A DNA stretch of 35,327 nt from CAZDCZ01 sp964504155 (GCA_964504155.1 CAZDCZ010000026.1:1-35327), one strand, 5' to 3'. Positions 25,309 through 35,060 are shown, counted from the stretch's first letter. The notes: generated by a model from the sequence alone, not told the origin. Numbers and translations are program-made.

Positions 25309-25551
25309 TTATTCTATCTCTTCGTAATCGATATATTTGCCTGAATCTTTTTTTGTGTTTTTCTTTTTTGTATTTATATTTTTTATTGTAATTTCTCCTT
25401 CGTTTTTGTTTTCATTTGAAGAATCTTTTTTCGATTGTTCAAAGTTGTCTCGGAGATTATTTATGTATCGTGCGAAAAAATATTTAATTAAGTATTTTAA
25501 AATAAAATACAAAATTAAAAAAATGAGTATAAATTTTAAGAAAGCTGTCAT
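25309..25551 (-). CDS. Small membrane protein of the DUF4834 family
   Basis: An 80-residue protein with one N-terminal transmembrane helix (residues 4-23, FLKFILIFLILYFILKYLI), a short basic/aromatic segment and a charged Lys/Asp/Glu tail ending GKYIDYEEIE. This architecture and tail are those of the DUF4834 family of Bacteroidota, whose function is unknown. It converges with mlaF and is divergent from trpS. Confidence 0.72.
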   Translation of the reverse strand: MTAFLKFILIFLILYFILKYLIKYFFARYINNLRDNFEQSKKDSSNENKNEGEITIKNINTKKKNTKKDSGKYIDYEEIE

Positions 25552-25628
25552 ATAATAAGAATTGTTAATTATAAATAATTACGAATAATTAATTTTAATA
25601 CAAGAAACATATTAATATCTTATATTAT

Positions 25629-25660
25629 TTGTTAATTCTTTCATCTTGTAATTATATTTG
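25629..25660 (+). promoter_or_regulatory. Promoter of trpS
   Basis: TTG at 25629-25631, a 21-bp spacer and TATATTTG at 25653-25660, near-perfect consensus. The start codon is 100 bp downstream, giving a leader of about 93 nt. No riboswitch fold is recognised in that leader. Confidence 0.6.
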
Positions 25661-25760
25661 CATGAAAGGTTTTTAACAAAGATATTTATTTAATTTACAT
25701 AATAATATTTTTTTAAAACTGTATTTTTACAAAGTTACAAATTTATAAAATATTTTATAT

Positions 25761-26750
25761 ATGGAAACGGTTGTTAGTGGAATACGTTCTACAGGAAATT
25801 TGCATTTAGGGAATTATTTTGGAGCTTTAAAGAATTTTGTTAGAATGCAACATGATGCGAATTGTTATTTTTTTATTGCCGATTATCATTCCTTAACTAC
25901 TCATCCTACTCCCGATGATTTACATGGTAGAGTAAAACAAGTTTTGGCTGAATATTTAGCGGCCGGACTGAACCCTGATAGATCGACTATATATTTGCAA
26001 TCGGATGTGCCGGAGGTAATAGAGCTGTATTTGTTGCTTAATATGAATGCTTATATTGGCGAGTTAGAGCGAACTTCCTCGTTTAAAGATAAAGTAAGGA
26101 AAAATCCGGAGAATGTAAATGCCGGATTATTAACATACCCGGTATTAATGGCCTCTGATATTTTAATACATCAAGCATCAAAGGTTCCTGTAGGAAAAGA
26201 TCAAGAACAAAATCTTGAAATGACGCGAAAATTTGCTCGAAGATTTAATAATATGTATAAGGTAAAATATTTTAAAGAACCTCAACCCTATAATTTTGGA
26301 AATGAATTAATAAAAATACCGGGATTAGATGGTAGTGGAAAAATGGGAAAATCTGAGGGAAATGGAATATATCTATTCGATGATGCAAAAACTATTAGAA
26401 AAAAAGTAATGAAAGCTGTTTCTGATAGTGGACCAACGCAGTTAAATCAAGAAAAACCCGAAGCAATAAAAAATTTATTTACTTTAATGAATGCAGTATC
26501 CGAAAAAGACACAATTGATTATTTTAACAAGAAATATAATAATTGCGAAATACGATATGGTGATTTAAAAAAACAATTAGCTGAAGATATAATAAATGTT
26601 ACAACACCTATTCGTGAAAGGATAATTGACATTTTAGCTGATGATGAATATTTAAGTAAGGTTGTAAAGCAGGGAGCAGAAAAGGCTAGAGAAAGTGCTG
26701 TAAAAACTGTAAAAGAAGTTAGGGAAATTATAGGTTTTAAACCATTTTAG
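25761..26750 (+). CDS. trpS: Tryptophanyl-tRNA synthetase
   Basis: A 329-residue class I synthetase of normal bacterial length. The HIGH-type motif is GNLHLGNYFGAL (12-23), the AIDQ-equivalent region includes VPVGKDQEQNLEMTR, and the KMSKS loop is KMGKS (194-198). It has its own promoter and a strong terminator 15 bp after the stop codon, so it is monocistronic. Confidence 0.96.
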   Translation: METVVSGIRSTGNLHLGNYFGALKNFVRMQHDANCYFFIADYHSLTTHPTPDDLHGRVKQVLAEYLAAGLNPDRSTIYLQSDVPEVIELYLLLNMNAYIGELERTSSFKDKVRKNPENVNAGLLTYPVLMASDILIHQASKVPVGKDQEQNLEMTRKFARRFNNMYKVKYFKEPQPYNFGNELIKIPGLDGSGKMGKSEGNGIYLFDDAKTIRKKVMKAVSDSGPTQLNQEKPEAIKNLFTLMNAVSEKDTIDYFNKKYNNCEIRYGDLKKQLAEDIINVTTPIRERIIDILADDEYLSKVVKQGAEKARESAVKTVKEVREIIGFKPF

Positions 26751-26764
26751 AATAAACAAATTAG

Positions 26765-26796
26765 AAACCTCGGATAATAAATTCCGAGGTTTTTTT
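26765..26796 (+). terminator. Terminator of trpS
   Basis: AAACCTCGGA (26765-26774), an 8-nt loop and TCCGAGGTTT (26783-26792) followed by more T residues. The stem is perfect. On the opposite strand it could also stop sdaA transcription, though the T tract there is shorter. Confidence 0.88.
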
Positions 26797-26860
26797 GTTT
26801 TTATTTATATATTATTTCGAATGAAGTTTTTTGATAATAAAAATTTGTTGTATGAAATGC

Positions 26861-28066
26861 TTATGTGTTAAAAGGCTTCCATTTTTTAGCTAAACCTCCA
26901 ATTCCTGTTTCTCTATATGCGCTTTGAAGGTCTCGTCCTGTTTCTGCCATTGTTTCAACAGCATCGTCGAACGAAATTTTATGCCCTCCGTCTGTAAATA
27001 GCGAATAAATAGAACATTCTTGAGCTTTAGCTGCAGCTATTGCATTTCTTTCAATACAAGGAATTTGCACATAACCTCCTACCGGATCGCATGTTAATCC
27101 TAAATTATGTTCAAATCCCATTTCTGCTGCATATTCAATTTGACGCAAAGAGCCTCCGTTTATTTGGGTTGCTGCTGCTGCTGCCATAGCACATGCCGTT
27201 CCTATCTCTCCCTGACAACCAACTTCTGCTCCGGAAATTGATGCATTAGTCTTTACAATATTCGCTATTAAACCTGCTGTTGCAAGTGCTTTTATTATTT
27301 TGTTTTCGTTTATATTCGATTCTTTATATAAATAATATAACAATCCGGGTAAAACTCCTGAAGACCCACATGTTGGTGCAGTTATTATTCTTCCACCAGC
27401 GGCATTTTCTTCTGATACTGCTAAGGCATAAGAAAACAATAATCCTTGATTTTTTATATTATCATGAGAATTCATAGCTTTAATGTAGTAAGTACTCGCT
27501 TTTCGGGGCAAATGAATATCGCCGGGCAACACCCCTTCGTTTTCTATACCATTACGAATAGTTTCTTTCATGATACTCCAAATGTGTTTTAAGTATTCCC
27601 AAATTTCTTGTCCTTCCTTGTCTTCAACATATTCCCAAAATGTTTTTCCTTGTAAGTAGCAGTAATCTAAAATGTCAGATAAATTAGTTTTGTCATATAC
27701 TTTTTTGTTGCTAAGAATGCCATTTTTATCTTGTAAATCTCCACCTCCAATGCTATAAACCTCCCAACTGTCTATAACTTTATTTTCTGAATTTAAAGCT
27801 TCTAAAATCATCCCGTTTGGATGTAGGGGTAACATTTTATCGGCTTTCCAAAATATTTTAACTTCTTTATTTTTAAAAGCATTAATAATTGCTTTATCGG
27901 TTTTATGTCCCTTGCCTGTTGCTGCTAAACTGCCATATAATGACGCTGTAAACAATTGAGCACCAGGGTTTTTGTTCAAGAAGTGTATTGCTGCTTTGTA
28001 TGGGCCTATTGTGTGGCTGCTCGATGGACCATATCCTATTTTATATATTTCTTTTATCGATTGCAT
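26861..28066 (-). CDS. sdaA: L-serine ammonia-lyase, iron-sulfur dependent
   Basis: A 401-residue single-chain enzyme that converts L-serine to pyruvate and ammonia. The beta-domain begins with the typical IGYGPSSSHTIGPYKAA (about 10-26). The alpha-domain carries the [4Fe-4S] cysteines in TAPTCGSSGVLPG, GCQGEIGTACAMAAAA and GLTCDPVGGYVQIPCIERNA. Length is slightly below the E. coli enzyme (454). It has its own -7 box and lies 77 bp after the Na/Pi gene on the same strand. Confidence 0.93.
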   Translation of the reverse strand: MQSIKEIYKIGYGPSSSHTIGPYKAAIHFLNKNPGAQLFTASLYGSLAATGKGHKTDKAIINAFKNKEVKIFWKADKMLPLHPNGMILEALNSENKVIDSWEVYSIGGGDLQDKNGILSNKKVYDKTNLSDILDYCYLQGKTFWEYVEDKEGQEIWEYLKHIWSIMKETIRNGIENEGVLPGDIHLPRKASTYYIKAMNSHDNIKNQGLLFSYALAVSEENAAGGRIITAPTCGSSGVLPGLLYYLYKESNINENKIIKALATAGLIANIVKTNASISGAEVGCQGEIGTACAMAAAAATQINGGSLRQIEYAAEMGFEHNLGLTCDPVGGYVQIPCIERNAIAAAKAQECSIYSLFTDGGHKISFDDAVETMAETGRDLQSAYRETGIGGLAKKWKPFNT

Positions 28067-28133
28067 AAAATTTATGTTATAATACTATTTGTAATTGAAT
28101 TTTCTTTTAATTGTAACTAATTATTTATGTTGG

Positions 28134-28141
28134 CAAAAGTA
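28134..28141 (-). promoter_or_regulatory. -7 promoter box of sdaA
   Basis: Minus strand TACTTTTG, exact TAnnTTTG, 67 bp before the sdaA start codon and just past the stop of the upstream gene. The 13-nt context is the same as at 2842-2849. Confidence 0.5.
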
Positions 28142-28143
28142 AA

Positions 28144-30246
28144 TCAATTTTTATTTTCAGAAATATTTTTTGACCATTTAAGTAAAATTCCTGCAATATT
28201 TGTTGCATGACTGCTTATTGAACGTAAATCGTTCATTATTTCAAGATGAGTCTTACTGCTCGAAATAGTATCGTTTACTTGATTTCTTAATCGTTCAAAA
28301 TGATGTTTTTCAAATTCAATTGATATGTCTTTATATTTACTATATTTTTTTTTCATGGCTTTAGCCTTCTCTAGATTTACATCTCGGAAAACTTTTAGTG
28401 CCCTACTTAATTGTTTTTGAGTTTTATTATGATAATTAATTAATTCATCCTTTCCTTCTTTTGAAAATTCATAATTACTGCTTGACCATATTTTTGCTTT
28501 CTCAAGCATTTTATTAGAAATAATATCGGTTATCTGCTCAAATTCTTTAACAGTGTACATTATCTGAAATGCTTCATTAACACGAGTGTCGTTAGTCTTT
28601 TCATTTGTAATTTTTAATAGAAATGTTGTTATCTTGTCTCTTAAAAAATTAATTTCGTTTGACGTAATTTTAATGCTGTCGAATAATTTCTTGTCTTTAA
28701 TTAGAAAAGGAATAATAATATCAGAGTTTATATCCTGAACGAGTTTTCCCATTCTTATGGTTTCTTGTTTGGCAAGAGATAAAGCTAACGATGGTGTTTT
28801 TATATGTTTGAAGTCTAAATATTTTGTGTGCAATTTTGCTTTTTTTATCTCGGGTTTTTCTGGTAGTATTTTTGTAATTTTTTTCGAGAAAAAATCTAAA
28901 AATGGGAAAAGTATAATAGTTAGAGTAATATTGAAAAATGTATGAGCATTTGCTATTTGCCGTGGTATAAGATTAGATGATATGCCATTTCCTTTTGGCG
29001 ACAAATATTGAATAAGTTCGGAAAATTGAGGAATCCACCAAATAAAAACAATTACTCCAATCGTTTTAAAGATAGTATGAGCAAGAGCTACTCTTTTAGC
29101 CTCATTGCTTGCTTTTATACTAGCTAATATTGCTGTTATAGATGTACCAATATTTGCTCCAAGTATCAGAGGAATACTAGCTTCTAACGATAATAGATTT
29201 TGAGATCCTAAAACAATCATAATACCAATAAAAGCACCGCTACTTTGAATTAAAGCCGTGAACAATGTCCCTGCTAAAATTCCAATAATAGGATTTTCTA
29301 ATTGCAGTAAAGTATTTACAATAGGAGAGTATGTTCGTAAAGGAACCATTGAGTCTGACATAATGTGCATTCCATAAAATAGAATTCCAAAGCCTAAAAT
29401 ACCTTTTCCGATATTTTTTATTTGTGCTTTTTTAGAAAATGAGCTAAATAAAAATCCTATTCCAATTAAAAATAATGAATAGTTTGATAAACGAAAAGCA
29501 ATAAGTTGAGCAGTAATTGTTGAACCAATTCCGGCACCAAGGATTATTCCTAGAGTTTGTTTAAAGCGTATAAGCTTTGAATTAACAAAACTTACAAGCA
29601 TTACTGTTGTAGCACTGCTGCTTTGTATCATAGTAGTTACAAATGCTCCAACAACTACAGCAATATGTTTTTTGTGAGTTAATTTACTAAGAATCGATCT
29701 CATCTTATCTCCTGCAGCTTCTTGCATGCCGTCGCTTAATATCCCCATTCCCAGAAAAAACAAGCCTAAACCTCCCAATAAACCAATAAATAGAATAAAT
29801 ACCCAATTCGATTTGCGAGCAGTAAAATGAAATATTAATGGTTTCTCTGATGAGTTATTTTCTAATTGAACAGAAATAATGTATTCTCCTTCTTTATCGC
29901 CAAGATAAATTTCTGTTTCTGCAATACCTAAAGAATCAGTATGTGATATTTGTTTTGTTATTTTAAAATTTTTAGAACCTTCTGGAGATGTAAGTTTTCT
30001 AAAAATTACTCTGGTATTATATACCGCTTTAGAGCTTGAATTAATAACTTTTACTTTTATAGAATTCTTTAATTTTGTATTCGCTATTTGAATTTGATTA
30101 TCTCCCGAAAAATTTGGATTGTTAATAGAGATAGGTTTTATTATAGTATAAATAGGAACAGTATCTTGCTTTTGAGCAGATATATTTATTGTTAAATTTA
30201 TATTTAGCAATATTAATCCTAATATTCTAAAAATAATTCGATTCAT
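28144..30246 (-). CDS. Na+/phosphate cotransporter with N-terminal extracytoplasmic and C-terminal PhoU domains
   Basis: A 700-residue membrane protein. Residues 1-25 are a signal peptide or first membrane segment, and about 40-145 look like an Ig-type beta domain outside the membrane (LTSPEGSKNFK.., DSLGIAETEIYLGDKEGEYIISVQ). The PNaS transport core (about 150-450) has the duplicated QSS motifs, IQSSSATTVM near residue 206 and IQSSGAF near 331. The C-terminal part (about 490-690) is a helical PhoU-like domain (EQITDIISNKMLEKAK, LRSISSHATNIAGIL). This matches bacterial NptA-like Na/Pi carriers, with an extra N-terminal domain seen in Bacteroidota. It offers a second phosphate route; whether it imports or exports here is not determinable. 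Confidence 0.86.
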   Translation of the reverse strand: MNRIIFRILGLILLNINLTINISAQKQDTVPIYTIIKPISINNPNFSGDNQIQIANTKLKNSIKVKVINSSSKAVYNTRVIFRKLTSPEGSKNFKITKQISHTDSLGIAETEIYLGDKEGEYIISVQLENNSSEKPLIFHFTARKSNWVFILFIGLLGGLGLFFLGMGILSDGMQEAAGDKMRSILSKLTHKKHIAVVVGAFVTTMIQSSSATTVMLVSFVNSKLIRFKQTLGIILGAGIGSTITAQLIAFRLSNYSLFLIGIGFLFSSFSKKAQIKNIGKGILGFGILFYGMHIMSDSMVPLRTYSPIVNTLLQLENPIIGILAGTLFTALIQSSGAFIGIMIVLGSQNLLSLEASIPLILGANIGTSITAILASIKASNEAKRVALAHTIFKTIGVIVFIWWIPQFSELIQYLSPKGNGISSNLIPRQIANAHTFFNITLTIILFPFLDFFSKKITKILPEKPEIKKAKLHTKYLDFKHIKTPSLALSLAKQETIRMGKLVQDINSDIIIPFLIKDKKLFDSIKITSNEINFLRDKITTFLLKITNEKTNDTRVNEAFQIMYTVKEFEQITDIISNKMLEKAKIWSSSNYEFSKEGKDELINYHNKTQKQLSRALKVFRDVNLEKAKAMKKKYSKYKDISIEFEKHHFERLRNQVNDTISSSKTHLEIMNDLRSISSHATNIAGILLKWSKNISENKN

Positions 30247-30344
30247 TATCTAGAAAAATTATTTCTGCTTGAATGTATTTAGTCTTTTCTAAAAAAAATA
30301 ATTATAAAAAGAAAAGCTATTATAATTAATTGCAAAACTGTTTT

Positions 30345-31427
30345 TTAGTTTTTCTTTATTCTTATTGCTGATGTTTTTTGATATAGATTATTATTTTTAA
30401 TCTTTGTATTATCAATATTGAATTGTAATTTGTTTTTAGAAATTATTCGAATAAGATCTTGGTTGCTTGAGTTGTAATTATCGTTTGAACTCTTTATGTT
30501 GCCGGGAAAGTTTTTAGATACAAAAGTCATATTGCTTAATAATGTACTTACATATGCATTCCATAAACCTTTATTGCATTTATTAGAAATAATATTTAAA
30601 GAATCGATTTCTATTTCTGTGTCAGAAATATTTCGATAATTAAATGATCTATCTGGTAATTCGTATTTTCTATCATTCCATTGAGAATTTATCTCAAATT
30701 CTGTATTAATTTTTCGATAACTATATTTTAAATTATTAATAGAATCTGTTTGATTATTGAATTCTTTAATTTTAAAATTAAAAAATTCAATTTTCTCTAC
30801 TCCTGTTTCATTTTCAATAAATATTTGCAGGTGTTCGCTAACAACCGAAGTTGTAGTTGTATTCTTTTGTTTATTGTTAACTTGTACTTTTAACAAAACT
30901 ATTGCCTCGTTATATTTTGTAAAAAATGTACTAACTATTTTAGTTTTTTTGTTATTAAAATTTAAAACAGCATTAGCTTTTGCAAAATCTTGAAATTTTG
31001 TTGCATACTCTGAAAATTTATTCGATTCTTCTAAGTTTGTGTAATCGTCTGTAATATTCTTAAATTCGCAATTGTTTAATAGAGTAATTATTGCTCTTGC
31101 TCTTATAGATGCCTGTTGGATGGCTTTTTCTTCTTTCATGCTTGGATCTGATATCCCTATTGCAAAGTATGTGTTTCTAGAATTGGGATGGGAAGAAAAA
31201 AACCATTCGGGAATTCTTTCCGGAATAATATCATAGATATGTTGTAAATTCCTTTGAGTCTGTTTTTCAAATTCTTCATCGAAAAGTTTCTCATATTCTT
31301 TTTTTTGATCTAATGTTGAAAAATTTTTCTTTTCGATTTTAGAAAATTTTTTAGAAAATTTAATATCTTGTCCGTAAATTCTAAACGAACTTATCAAAAT
31401 CATTAGTAATAGAATAATATTTTTCAT
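30345..31427 (-). CDS. Secreted protein with an LPP20-like domain
   Basis: A 360-residue protein from the ATG at 31427 with a signal peptide (MKNIILLLMILISSFRIYGQ). About residues 65-185 resemble the LPP20 lipoprotein fold: PEWFFSSHPNSRNTYFAIGISDPSMKEEKAIQQASIRARAIITLL is the conserved opening, with a small-residue AIGISD start and an alternating helix. The remainder is low in recognisable motifs and rich in Asn, Lys and Ser. Its function is unknown. The upstream ATG at 31454 is ruled out because the -7 box (31452-31459) covers it. Confidence 0.65.
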   Translation of the reverse strand: MKNIILLLMILISSFRIYGQDIKFSKKFSKIEKKNFSTLDQKKEYEKLFDEEFEKQTQRNLQHIYDIIPERIPEWFFSSHPNSRNTYFAIGISDPSMKEEKAIQQASIRARAIITLLNNCEFKNITDDYTNLEESNKFSEYATKFQDFAKANAVLNFNNKKTKIVSTFFTKYNEAIVLLKVQVNNKQKNTTTTSVVSEHLQIFIENETGVEKIEFFNFKIKEFNNQTDSINNLKYSYRKINTEFEINSQWNDRKYELPDRSFNYRNISDTEIEIDSLNIISNKCNKGLWNAYVSTLLSNMTFVSKNFPGNIKSSNDNYNSSNQDLIRIISKNKLQFNIDNTKIKNNNLYQKTSAIRIKKN

Positions 31428-31451
31428 TACAATTATGTGTTTAATAACTTT

Positions 31452-31459
31452 CAAAGTTA
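31452..31459 (-). promoter_or_regulatory. -7 promoter box of the LPP20-like gene
   Basis: Minus strand TAACTTTG, exact TAnnTTTG, 24 bp before the chosen ATG. No TTG at -33 is seen. Confidence 0.5.
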
Positions 31460-31546
31460 CTAAAATTTTATAGGATGTTTTTTGTTAAATAATAATACAG
31501 AAAATATGCATCAATTCCAATTTCTTTTCGTCTGTTAAATATGTCC

Positions 31547-31576
31547 TAATCCGAACATTAATATTCATAATCGAAC
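31547..31576. repeat. Paired TAATC(C)GAAC repeats upstream of the DUF5916 gene
   Basis: TAATCCGAAC at 31547-31556 and TAATCGAAC at 31568-31576, start-to-start distance 21 bp, two helical turns. They lie between the divergent LPP20-like and DUF5916 genes, where an activator site would be expected. Chance is not excluded. Confidence 0.3.
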
Positions 31577-31671
31577 GTGTTTTTATTTTCCCAAAACACA
31601 TAAAACTCAAGTATTGAAAGAATTAGTGTTTTTGGATTACTCTTTGATAGAAAATAAAAAATATTATTAAT

Positions 31672-34296
31672 ATGAAAAAAGGAATTATTTTTGTTTTATT
31701 GCTTTTTATTGTTACAATTGTTAAAGCAGAAAACGATGGAAAGAAATATACGACTAAGCAGGTAAAAAAAGATAGTCCAAAGATTGATGGGGTACTAAAT
31801 GATGTTGCTTGGGACTTAGTTGAATGGAGTGACGATTTTGTTCAAAGAGAACCTTATGATGGAAAATTACCTTCGCAGAAAACCGCGTTTAAGATATTGT
31901 ACGACGAAAATAATATCTACATAGCTATAATGGTTTTCGATACAGAACCCGATAGTATTGTAAAAAGAATTGCTCATAAAGATAATATTGATGGAGATCA
32001 AGTTGTTGTTCAATTCGATAGTTATAACGATAATCTTACAGCATTCTCATTTATGGTTAGTGCATCGGGAGTAAAAACCGATTTTCTTATTTCTAATGAT
32101 GGAGATAACGAAGATTATGATTGGAATCCTATTTGGGATGTAAAAACAAGTATTTCTGATGATGGATGGGTAGCTGAGATGCAAATTCCACTCACACAAT
32201 TACGTTTTAACGGAAACGAAGAACAGTTATGGGGTTTAAATGTAGGACGATTTCTTTTTCGTAAAGCAGAATTAGATCTTTGGTCTCCTATTCCTCAAGA
32301 TTCGCCGGGTTGGGTAAGTAAATTTGGCGAACTACATGGAATTGATAAAATAAGACCCAAAAAAGAAATTTCCTTAATTCCTTATATTGTTGGAAAAATC
32401 GAACGTTTTGAAAAAGAAGAAGGAAATCCATTTCAAACAGGAAAACGGAGCAAACTAGTTGCCGGTTTTGACGCGAAAATTGGTATTACAAATAACCTTA
32501 CTATTGATTTAACTGTTAATCCCGATTTTGGACAAGTTGAAGCTGATCCGTCAGAAGTAAATCTTACAGCTTTCGAGACTTATTTTCAGGAAAAACGTCC
32601 GTTTTTTATAGAGGGTCGTAATATTATGAATTATCAATTAATGCCCGGAGGGGGAGATCTTTCAAGCGAGAATTTATTTTATTCTCGAAGAATAGGAAGA
32701 ACACCTCACTATTATCCCGATACTGAGTCGGATGAATATGTTAATATGCCTGATAATACAACAATATTAGGGGCAGTAAAATTAACAGGAAAAACAAAAA
32801 AAGGTTGGTCAATTGGGGTTCTTGAAAGTATTACCAGTAAAGAAGAAGCTGAAATTGATAATGCAGGAAGTAGAAAATTTGAAACCATTGAGCCATTTAC
32901 AAATTACTTCTTAGGGCGACTGCAAAAAGATATAGACGAAGGTAATACATCTATTGGTGGTATGTTTACTGCTACAAACAGAAATATTGATTCCGACGAC
33001 TTATTGTTTTTGCATAAAGAAGCATATACCGGAGGTGTAGATTTTAGACATCAATGGAAAGATAAAACATATTTTTTTAATTTTAAAGGAATATTTTCTC
33101 ATGTAATAGGCGACCCTGAAGCAATATTGAATACACAAACTTCTTCGGCCAGATATTTTCAACGTCCAGATGCTAGTTATTTATCGGTCGATTCATCGAG
33201 AACTTCTTTGTCGGGAACAGGAGGATCAATTCAAATTGGGAAAATGGGGAATGGGCATTTTAAGTATGCAGCTTTCTTAAATTGGAAATCACCCGGATTA
33301 GAGCTTAACGATATGGGGTATTTGAGAAATACTGATAATATTATGCAGATATTTTGGATGCAATATCGTATTTGGGAACCATTTAGTATTTTCAGGAGTA
33401 TAAATGTGAATTTTAATCAATGGAGCGGTTGGAATTTTGGAGGCACAAATGTTTTTAATGGTGCTAATGTTAATTTTCATATGCAATTTAAAAATTATTG
33501 GAGTTTTGGAATGGGATTAAATCCTGATTTCGGCTCTATTTCTGCGTCATCTCTTCGTGGTGGACCATCATTTAAAGAATCTGGAAACTTTGGAATGTGG
33601 ACAAATCTAAGAACTGACGACAGGAAAGATGTTAATTTGAGTTTTGGCTCATTTACTCTTTGGGGATTCGAAAATCAAGTTGAAATTAAAAATTTTTGGG
33701 CAGGAATAAATTATAAACCATTTGATGCTTTTAGTTTACGTTTTTCCCCGAGTATTAGTAACAGACAAAGCGATTTGCAATATATTGCTACCGAGAGTAT
33801 TATGGACGATAATAGATATCTTCTTGCATCAATTAATCAGAAGACATTAAGTATGTCGATAAGAATTAACTTAAATCTTACTCCCGATTTTTCAGTTCAA
33901 TATTATGGTCAACCATTTGTAGCTGCCGGGAAATACTCGAATTTTAAAAGAGTAACTGATCCAATAGCAGATAAATATAACGATAGATTTCAAATATTTA
34001 ATGATAATGAAATATCTTATAATGTTAATGATGAAATTTATAATATCGACGAAAATTCTAATGGATCTATAGATTATAGCATTGAGAATCCTAATTTTAA
34101 TATCTTGCAATTTAGATCGAATCTGGTTGCACGTTGGGAATACAAACCGAGTTCAATACTTTATGTAGTTTGGTCGCAGGGTAAAAGCGATTATTATAGT
34201 AATGGTAATTTTGCTTTTTCTGATGTTAATAATTTAATCGATATTTATCCGCATAATATTTTCTTAGTAAAACTATCGTATCGATTTGGTGTTTAA
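31672..34296 (+). CDS. DUF5916 outer-membrane protein with N-terminal CBM9-like domain
   Basis: An 874-residue protein with a signal peptide (residues 1-19, cleavage after VKA). Residues about 25-215 are the CBM9-like sandwich (PKIDGVLNDVAWDLVEW, FKILYDENNIYIAIMVFD, GWVAEMQIPLTQLRF). The rest (about 240-874) is the DUF5916 barrel: DLTVNPDFGQVEADPSEVNLTAFETYFQEKRPFFIEG is the family hallmark, and the chain ends with alternating aromatic strands. Family proteins are probable surface beta-barrels that bind or pass glycans, but no substrate is established. A TACTCTTTG string near 31637 is one base longer than the standard -7 box. Confidence 0.88.
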   Translation: MKKGIIFVLLLFIVTIVKAENDGKKYTTKQVKKDSPKIDGVLNDVAWDLVEWSDDFVQREPYDGKLPSQKTAFKILYDENNIYIAIMVFDTEPDSIVKRIAHKDNIDGDQVVVQFDSYNDNLTAFSFMVSASGVKTDFLISNDGDNEDYDWNPIWDVKTSISDDGWVAEMQIPLTQLRFNGNEEQLWGLNVGRFLFRKAELDLWSPIPQDSPGWVSKFGELHGIDKIRPKKEISLIPYIVGKIERFEKEEGNPFQTGKRSKLVAGFDAKIGITNNLTIDLTVNPDFGQVEADPSEVNLTAFETYFQEKRPFFIEGRNIMNYQLMPGGGDLSSENLFYSRRIGRTPHYYPDTESDEYVNMPDNTTILGAVKLTGKTKKGWSIGVLESITSKEEAEIDNAGSRKFETIEPFTNYFLGRLQKDIDEGNTSIGGMFTATNRNIDSDDLLFLHKEAYTGGVDFRHQWKDKTYFFNFKGIFSHVIGDPEAILNTQTSSARYFQRPDASYLSVDSSRTSLSGTGGSIQIGKMGNGHFKYAAFLNWKSPGLELNDMGYLRNTDNIMQIFWMQYRIWEPFSIFRSINVNFNQWSGWNFGGTNVFNGANVNFHMQFKNYWSFGMGLNPDFGSISASSLRGGPSFKESGNFGMWTNLRTDDRKDVNLSFGSFTLWGFENQVEIKNFWAGINYKPFDAFSLRFSPSISNRQSDLQYIATESIMDDNRYLLASINQKTLSMSIRINLNLTPDFSVQYYGQPFVAAGKYSNFKRVTDPIADKYNDRFQIFNDNEISYNVNDEIYNIDENSNGSIDYSIENPNFNILQFRSNLVARWEYKPSSILYVVWSQGKSDYYSNGNFAFSDVNNLIDIYPHNIFLVKLSYRFGV

Positions 34297-34361
34297 ATAT
34301 TTTTGCCACAAATGCACTACTGTTATTAATAAACAATTATTATTTAGTTTTGAATTAGTGG

Positions 34362-35060
34362 TTATTCTTTAACTAAATTTAATTCTTCTATTTTCTGTAA
34401 AATAGTTTCTTTGTCATTAATAACAGTATTTATAAGTTTTTTATGCCAGTATTGTACTTTGTCTTTATTGTTTAATTCTTTATTAGCAAGTATCAGATAG
34501 TAAAAAGACAAGCCGTAAATGTGCGATTCTATTGAATTTTCTCCTTGTAATACCGATTCAAATAACTGTATTGATTTCTCATAGTTTTTAGCAGAAATAA
34601 ATTCTAATCCTTTTTCGAAATTGCTTAGTTTCTTGCTAAAAGTATTATCAAGTATTATATTTTTAAAAAAGAAACACGCTTGATTGCAATGTTCTGTTAA
34701 ATCTATTATGTTATCGGATGTGTCTATTATTGCGAAGAAAAGTTTGAATTTTAGTACTTCGTTTATTTTAGTAAAATGATATTGTTTGGGACAAATAGGA
34801 ATTCCTTCTGATTTTACTAATTTATAGTCTTTATTAGTAGTTTTGCCTGTAATTGAAATGTCTTTTGATGCACAAAACCATCCACCTTTTTCTAATTTAT
34901 TTTGTATAGATAAATATATAATTGTATTTGTTGAAGTTATTTCAATTTTGTCGATAATTAGCGACTCATGACTTTTTTGATTATATGCAGGGTTCTCAAA
35001 TACTTGAGCCGATAGCGAAAGACTAAAAAAACAAAGAAATAGTATAATGGACGTTTTCAT
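34362..35060 (-). CDS. Secreted protein of unknown function with a C-terminal helical (TPR-like) part
   Basis: A 232-residue protein that I do not recognise. It has a clear signal peptide (MKTSIILFLCFFSLSLSAQ). Residues about 30-140 look like a beta-rich domain with four cysteines outside the signal (GGWFCASKD, GIPICPK, EHCNQACFF), enough for two disulfides in the periplasm. Residues about 145-230 are helical and TPR-like (FEKGLEFISAKNYEKSIQLFESVL, YGLSFYYLILANKEL). It converges with the DUF5916 gene, leaving 65 bp between stop codons. No promoter box was recognised. Confidence 0.7.
   Translation of the reverse strand: MKTSIILFLCFFSLSLSAQVFENPAYNQKSHESLIIDKIEITSTNTIIYLSIQNKLEKGGWFCASKDISITGKTTNKDYKLVKSEGIPICPKQYHFTKINEVLKFKLFFAIIDTSDNIIDLTEHCNQACFFFKNIILDNTFSKKLSNFEKGLEFISAKNYEKSIQLFESVLQGENSIESHIYGLSFYYLILANKELNNKDKVQYWHKKLINTVINDKETILQKIEELNLVKE

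Noticed and set aside
25661..25760. Regulatory leader (T-box or attenuator) before trpS, including a four-codon frame starting ATGAAAGG
   Set aside because: No T-box stem, no tryptophan codons in the mini-frame and no terminator/antiterminator pair seen.
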